A model generated the notes under the pieces. The model was not told the origin of the DNA and did not search any database. It was given only the letters and a program-made list of their open reading frames with translations. DNA of 64,000 bases from Puccinellia tenuiflora. Taxonomy: Eukaryota; Streptophyta; Magnoliopsida; Poales; Poaceae. The stretch lies in assembly GCA_012064385.1 (NCBI GenBank), contig QRDG01000527.1:246087-310086 (forward strand), in the 5' to 3' direction. Every line of letters starts with the position of its first letter. Within the stretch, counting starts at the first letter, position 1. A program made the position numbers and the translations under genes. Shown here one piece after another: positions 58,601 to 64,000 of this stretch.

Positions 58601-59240
58601 GATCTTCTTTGTATCTCAATTGGGCCTATCTTATGTTGAATTTTTAAAATTTGTATCTTCTTATGGCTCAACCATTTTTTGGTGCAAGTGCTATGATTTG
58701 ATTTAGTTTTATGCACTCTTACACTTGTTGTGTGTTCTAGATGATTTTGGGGGAGTTAGGATTCCATATTCGTGCACTACTTCAAATGGTGCATGAACAT
58801 TGGGGAGCTTCTCCATTTTTGTTTAGAAATAAAACTTTGTGTTTTATTTGGTTTGTTGGATCTTCTCGATTGCTTATCTCCGTTTGGGGAGATGTTTAGA
58901 GATATATCTTTTATTTGCAATCTTTGATCCTCAGTATAGTTTGACTTCCTTCAAATATTCTTCGTTGGATATGTGCATTTGATTTCACTCATATCTTGAG
59001 AAATGCACACTTTATGGAGGAACTCATATTATATTGGTCTTCTAAATTTTTCTTCCCATTTCGGCAATCGATGCCAATGGGGGAGAAGTTTAGAGGGTTT
59101 AAGGATATTTGGGTTTTATACTTTTGTTGCATTTGCCTTGAATGCACTTGCATCCTTGCTTGTTATCTTGCAAGGTTGCTTTATTCATTATATAAACCCT
59201 CTTAAAAGGGATTGTCATCAATTACCAAAATGGGGGAGAT
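55641..59240 (+). other. Non-coding interior of the plus-strand Copia-type element
   Basis: It resumes the outer element directly after the Athila target duplication. It is AT-rich with no pol, and aligns in reverse complement with 10502-13887. It includes repeated CAATTGGTATC-like motifs (57135, 58041, and near 57264 and 57282). It ends in the polypurine tract at 59229-59240. Confidence 0.75.
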
Positions 59241-61374
59241 TGAAAGAAAATGGTTGCCCCCATGTGTGGTTTTGGTAATTAATGACAATCTCTATGGACT
59301 AATGTTTGTATTGAGTTATACTTGTAGGTGTGTCCATATGCATTGCTTGATCTCCATTTGTTGGAGTCAAGGCTAAGGGAAGAAGATTATATGTTGATCA
59401 AGGCTAAGTGCGAGTTGATCAACACTCAAGTCCTTGTGAAGATATGCCGAAGAGTGCCTCTCCCATATTGGTGTATGGGGAGCAATATGCGAGTCTTCAC
59501 CGAGCGGAGCATAATCAAGAAGGTGGTCCATCTTGAGAAGGTCAAGATCGTCACCATCAATCTCAAGTGGATTATGCGCAAGGCAAAGGTATGATCTTGA
59601 TAGGTTTTCTATTTTACCGGTCTCATGATGTTAGTTGAGAGACCGGGTTATAGGATAGATAACCGTACTACCAAGAGGGGCTCTCGAGCGAGTATCTTGA
59701 TCGTATCATCGTAGAGAGCTCAAACCTTTGCATCCTTGGCATCATCTTCTTTGGTTCTTCTTTGGCTCTTATCGTGGTGTGGTCTTGGTGCTTGTCGTGC
59801 TTGTCATGACAAGGCCAAGTTGACCGAAAACGGTTTTCATATGCGTCTCCTATTGCGTTTTCGGTATTGGAGATTTTGTCGGCTCATCCTTGTGGATGGT
59901 CTCACTCTTCCAATTATTTGCAAAATCTCCTTTACTTGTTTTCAATATTTTCAAGGTTATCTCTTGTCGTCCTCTTTCCAACAAAGTTGGTTTTACTTCA
60001 TTTGGACTTCATTTACAAAAGAGATATGGTGTTTCCGGTTCTTTATACAAAGGTTTTACCTTTCCACATTTGGTTTTATTCTCCCTTGTTGGACTATAAT
60101 GTTTTTCTGTATATTCTTGTAGATCTTTTCGTTGCGATTCCAATGAGCCCAAGAACATCGAAAACGGAGTTCGGATGATCAAAATATGTTCGTTTTCGTG
60201 TTGGATGTTTTTCTGCAGTTTAGCCAACCCAGGCCGGGCTCAGGCCGGGCCAAGGCCGGCCGCTTCTGGTTCCTGCCCAGCCAGGCCGGGCCAAGGCCGG
60301 CCCCAGGCCGGGCAATCGGGCTGCCTCCCCTTTTCCCCTCCAACGGCTCCTTTTTGGAGCCCCTTTTAAGGGGCCTTCTTCCCCAATGGTTCCCCAACCA
60401 CTTGAGCATGTTTTTCCTCTCTCTCTCTCCTCCATTGTTGACCTTGGAAAAGCTTGCCTTCCTCTCAATCCCTCACATGATTCTTGCATATCTTTGAGGG
60501 AAAAGTGAGAGGAGATCTGGATCTACATTTCCACCAATCCATTCCTCCTCTAAGTGAGGGGAACCTAGTAGATCTTGATCTTGGAGTTTCTTTGTGTTTT
60601 CTCCTTTGGTCTTCCTCTCAAATCCCTCCCTAGCATTAGTTGCTTTGGTTGGATTTCGGAAAGAAGAACTTGTACCACTTAGTGTGTTCTTGCATTGCAT
60701 TAGTTGCATCGGGTTGTGCTCTCCACGAAGATTCGTGGGATTAAAGTTCGAGAAGCTTGTTACTCTTGGGTGCATTGTGTTCCCAAGAGCTTGTGCCTCT
60801 TGGGTGCATTGTGTACCCTAGACGGTTGGTGGTGTCCCGAAAATTTCGAGTTGTGAAGCTTCGGGTAAGGTTTGGGAGCCCCGATTAAGTTGTGGGTATG
60901 TGCCCCAAGATCGTTGTAAAGGCTCCGGATTCCGCCTTGAAGGATTCCGATAGTGGAAGGTGAACCTCACCTTTGTGGTGCGGTTCATCGGAGAATAGGG
61001 TGAGGCCTTTGTGGCGTTGAGTAGGCCTGTGGTGGCGAGCTCACACCCCTCCAACGAGACGTACTCCCTTAACAAGGAGAAACTCGGGAATACATCCTCG
61101 TCTCCGCGTGCCTCGGTTATTTCTATACCCGGGCTCTTTACTTATGCACTTTACATTGTGATAGCCGTTGTGCTTGATATCATATATATTGCTACTATCA
61201 CCTTGTTGTTATATTGCTTAGCATAAGTTGTTGGTGCACATAGGTGAACCGAGTTTATTAGGTTTTGTTGCTTGATAAATTAAACGCTAGTTTTATTCCG
61301 CATTTATCAAGCCTAATCGTAAAAGTTTTAAATCGCCTATTCACCCCCTCTAGGCGACATCGTTTGTCCTTTCA
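59241..61374 (+). repeat. 3' LTR of the plus-strand Copia-type element (2134 bp)
   Basis: TGAAAG...CTTTCA, followed by TGTAT. It has an extra GGCC-type repeat unit (about 60236-60310) compared with the 5' LTR block at 40840-40910. Otherwise the two LTRs are very similar. Confidence 0.92.
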
Positions 61375-61379
61375 TGTAT

Positions 61380-61964
61380 GCATTTACTCCCTCATGTCCT
61401 ATTTAGGTGTCGTCTTTGTTTTGCTGAGGCCGAGCATACCAAAGCGTCTATTTTTTTATAAATATATAATCAATCCACTTGTAAGCAGGACCCACATATG
61501 CCAATTAGGTGAGAATTATAAGAAACCCTCGTTCCGCAAAAATCAACATATTCCAAAAAAAGATTTAGCGGTCTTTGGGATGAAAATTCGTTTAAAAAAT
61601 CCATTCACAATAATCGCTTAGAAGACATTAAGATCAAACCTCATGGCACCAATTAAGTTTGGAAAAATGCATCCACCCTCTCTTTAAAAAAAACCGAGTT
61701 GACATGTTTTCCCATTCAGGCATCAAAGATATCTCTTTGAGCTTTCTCAACTTTCATGGTTTTTTTTCACCGTAACGAATACCACCTTCGTTGTCTTTGC
61801 AAGGCCGTCTCAGTGTTAAGATAGCTTTGGAGTTTGGGCGACATCCACCTTGTGTGTGGCCTGTCGAAATTTGTGTTGCGGATAAACAATTTTAAATCAA
61901 AAGTTGGTCTAAATGAGTAGTCGCTGACATGAGGGCAAGCAATAAAAATTAGTTACCTCACGTT
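61380..61964. other. Intergenic stretch
   Basis: No gene was recognised. It begins with TACTCCCTCATGTCC near 61391, loosely like a Stowaway terminus, but no matching opposite end was seen. Confidence 0.45.
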
Positions 61965-61966
61965 AG

Positions 61967-62362
61967 AGTATTTAGTGCCACCACCCCATTAAGCGCTACG
62001 GTGTTCCCATGTCAAAAAATCATTTTCACATATTTCAAAAAAATTCTAGAAGAAAGTGTGAACGTTCACAAGGAATGTGTCTACAACCTTCTGAAATTTC
62101 AGATTCAAATTGGAAGGAAAACTGAGAAACAAAAAGACAAATCCATATGTGAACGGTGTCAATTTTGCTTTGTCTTATTGTGACACTATTCAGACTGGTG
62201 ATGTCTTTTTTGTTTCTCAGTGTGTCTTTCGAATTTGGATTTAAACTTTTTGGAGGTTGTCAACACATATCTTGTAAACAATCACATTTTTTATAATTTT
62301 TAAAAACTTAAAAAAATGAAAGCATGATAGCACGTGAGAATCGGTAGCACTAGATACTTCCT
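61967..62362. mobile_element. Foldback/MITE-like element with long imperfect inverted repeats
   Basis: The left arm from about 61967 (AGTATTTAGTGCCACC) pairs with the reverse complement of the right arm ending about 62362 (AGTATCTAGTGCTACC). Pairing continues inward through CACAAGGAATGTGTCTACAACC / TACAAGATATGTGTTGACAACC and ACTGAGAAACAAAAAGACA / ACTGAGAAACAAAAAAGACA, leaving a small loop near 62160-62190. No coding capacity. CCTCAC occurs at both sides and may be a target duplication, which is not certain. The superfamily is unassigned. Confidence 0.65.
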
Positions 62363-62409
62363 CACATACGCTATCTGCCTGAACTGAAGCCATGGATGGA
62401 CATGTATCG

Positions 62410-62750
62410 AATGCAATTCGTGCCCGGGTCATATGAGCCCGCTCCTTTCGATTTTTTAAATTTGAAACGCTTCGAAATGCTGAAAAATTACGGAACTCTC
62501 CATTATGCAAACTCTAATTTTGACTAATATCAATTTGCGCCTTGTAAAAAGACAAAATCTGACAGGCAAAATAGCCAGATGCAAAAGACTGTCTTTTTTC
62601 ACAGGGCGCAAAATTGATATTGTCGTCGTTTTTACGACGGTGTTGAATCTTCATATTTATGTCAATTTGTTCAGAATTTTTCGAATCATTTTGATTTTAA
62701 AAAATCGAAAACAAAACCGACTTGACACATGGCACAAAACCCACTCTCGC
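62410..62750. mobile_element. Second foldback element, adjacent to the first
   Basis: The inner stem ATATCAATTTGCGCCTTGT (62527) pairs with the reverse complement of ACAGGGCGCAAAATTGATAT (62601-62620). Weaker pairing continues outward through TTTCGATTTTTTAAA (62447) and its counterpart TTTAAAAAATCGAAAA near 62697, and GTGCCCGGGTCATA / GTGCCATGTGTCAA. The loop is about 35 nt. No coding capacity. Exact ends and target duplication are not fixed. Confidence 0.55.
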
Positions 62751-63308
62751 AAGGCCTCTTCCCTTATGATCGTATACGACCTATAAGTCTACACCCGCAT
62801 AATACCAGTATTTTAGAAAGCCCGAGAATGCAGGGCTGTTGCCACTGTGCGTGTAGCCGTGCTATTACAATGCTACCCGTCACATGGAGTGATCCACTGC
62901 AGTCTTAGCAGCTCAATCTGGGCCGTCCCCCACTAACTGCTACATCTGTGGTGTGCGTCTGGAGTTCTGGGCTCCCCCTATCAGATGTTGCGACAATCGC
63001 TAATTATTGCCTGCCTGTACACCAGCCACTGCATGAGGACTGGTGGAATAACGTCAGGTAAGAAAGACAGCGTACAGTGAAGGTTATTACTGTGCCTAGG
63101 GTCGTTTTTTTTAGCAAAAGAAAATCCTGCTTAGCTGTCACGATGAAGGGATGACTAACAATGACCGAAAACTAAATTAAGAAGCAAGGAGAGGTAGACA
63201 ATACCATCAGCATACAGAAAGTCAACTTACACATACAGCTGATAAGCTCATAAGCAGTTTCATAACAATGCAAGTATGCAACAGCCAACATGAGGTTGTC
63301 TTCTTAAG
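62751..63308. other. Intergenic stretch, nothing recognised
   Basis: No gene, RNA or terminal repeat was recognised on either strand. The right end is the Stowaway-like terminus at 63309. Confidence 0.45.
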
Positions 63309-63425
63309 TACTCCCTCCGTCACCATTATAAGGTGTTTTAAATATTTTAATATAGACTAGATACAAATCGAAATAAGTAAAGCTACACATTATTATGCGT
63401 CTAAATACATGTATTTTCGAAAAAT
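63309..63425 (+). mobile_element. Truncated Stowaway-like (Tc1/Mariner) MITE end
   Basis: TACTCCCTCCGTCACCATTA at 63309 is the typical start of grass Stowaway elements, with TA as the usual target. The following AAGGTGTTTTAAATATTTTAA and TATAGACTAG-like sequence is of the expected kind. No matching GGAGGGAGTA right end is found nearby, so only one end remains. Confidence 0.6.
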
Positions 63426-64000
63426 GCTAAATCGATGTATTGACACGTTAAGAAGGAGACGTTGTCAGTATTTCTGCATAGATTCAGGCAAAATACCATT
63501 TACTATCCTAGCTCTTTTACTATGCGCAATGTCAATGTTACAGATCACTGAGACGAGAGCCACTGCCCAATCATTACACATGTGTCCTTCCTGACGACTC
63601 ATGAAGTGCTTTTGAGAGCTCTCCTGCTGCATTGGTTCATATGCAATTACTTGACTAACTATGACAACTTTTCTCACACAAGTCTTCAACTTATGGACAA
63701 TGGCACAAAATTCTTGAGGGCAAACTTATAGTTAGGTAACATACAAAACATAAGTATGTGCACTGATAATAATCGGTTGAGATTATTAGCTCAAACTCTC
63801 GAGGCAACTAAAGTTAGCAATGCGGTGGTGTCAAGTACATAATCAGAAGCATGTTCACATCTCAGTTCGTAACCTGGAGTCATTCAACACATAAGAATAA
63901 AACTTGCAACTTTCTCAATTCAAGTGGGTTATGGAACACCTCCGGAACCAGTACAAGCCAGTGCAACAAGGTTAAACCAGCCAAAAAAAAAAACGCAATC
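63426..64000. other. Intergenic stretch to the window edge
   Basis: No gene was recognised. Short open frames (63409-63594 plus, 63689-63465 minus) overlap each other and match nothing I know. Confidence 0.45.

Larger units (their letters stand above)
39851..61374 (+). mobile_element. Gag-only Copia-type LTR retrotransposon with a nested Athila element
   Basis: The 5' LTR is 39851-41971 and the 3' LTR 59241-61374, both TGAAAG...CTTTCA. Identical TGTAT 5-mers flank the whole (39846-39850 and 61375-61379). The primer-binding site after the 5' LTR reads TTGGTATATGAGCC, a version of the iMet site with two substitutions. The polypurine tract AATGGGGGAGAT is at 59229-59240. Own sequence outside the nested Athila (44324-55635) is about 10.2 kb. 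It encodes only gag, followed by non-coding DNA. It is the opposite-strand relative of 8442-18003. Confidence 0.92.

Noticed and set aside
61391..61420. Stowaway element starting TACTCCCTCATGTCC
   Set aside because: Weak match to the terminus and no opposite end was found.
1..64000. CRISPR array, operons, tRNA or rRNA genes
   Set aside because: The only regular repeats are the 108-bp and 60-bp tandem arrays without unique spacers. The PBS sequences resemble tRNA ends only because they are complementary to them.

Overview
This window looks like grass genomic DNA, most likely Triticeae (wheat, barley, Aegilops and relatives). The reasons are nested LTR retrotransposons with long LTRs (1.5-2.1 kb), Athila- and Tat-like Gypsy elements, PIF/Harbinger DNA transposons with 3-bp TWA target duplications, a Stowaway-type CTCCCTCCGT terminus, and one GC-rich intron-containing plant gene. 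I see no bacterial operons, CRISPR arrays, rRNA or tRNA genes. The species assignment is inference from style, not from a database match.

Layout, left to right. 1-3710 holds no gene I can recognise. 3711-4890 is a truncated nest: a 201-bp Copia-like LTR with its primer-binding site, entered by a Tat-like Gypsy 5' LTR and gag start that stop at an N (4891). 4892-6219 is AT-rich with an old direct duplication. 6223-27512 is two abutting PIF/Harbinger elements. The first keeps the Myb/SANT accessory ORF and was entered by a gag-only Copia-type element (8442-18003, minus strand). The second keeps the DDE transposase and was split by a rearranged Tat-like Gypsy (18712-25900) carrying antisense genes and 108-bp tandem repeats.

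27516-30717 is a small gene island with the only host gene I can support: a minus-strand BEL1-like (TALE) homeodomain transcription factor, four coding exons and 476 residues, with a 5' UTR exon upstream. 30721-33215 is a third Harbinger element with clean TTA duplications and a natural empty-site copy beside it. 34488-35372 is a probable non-autonomous DNA element, 35402-37513 a fourth Harbinger-like element, and about 38640-39030 a LINE remnant.

39851-61374 is a three-level nest with a clean target duplication at each level. The outer gag-only Copia-type element (plus strand, TSD TGTAT) holds an Athila-lineage Gypsy (44324-55635, TSD GAGAC), which holds a solo LTR (50597-51521, TSD AGTGG). 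61380-64000 is intergenic, with two adjacent foldback elements and a truncated Stowaway-like end.

Almost everything apart from the BELL gene is transposon. Every transposon coding region is broken by stops, frameshifts or insertions, so none looks autonomous. The regulatory output of the window is probably the BELL gene alone, which is hemmed in by Harbinger elements about 150 bp past its stop codon and about 0.75 kb upstream of the start of its first intron.
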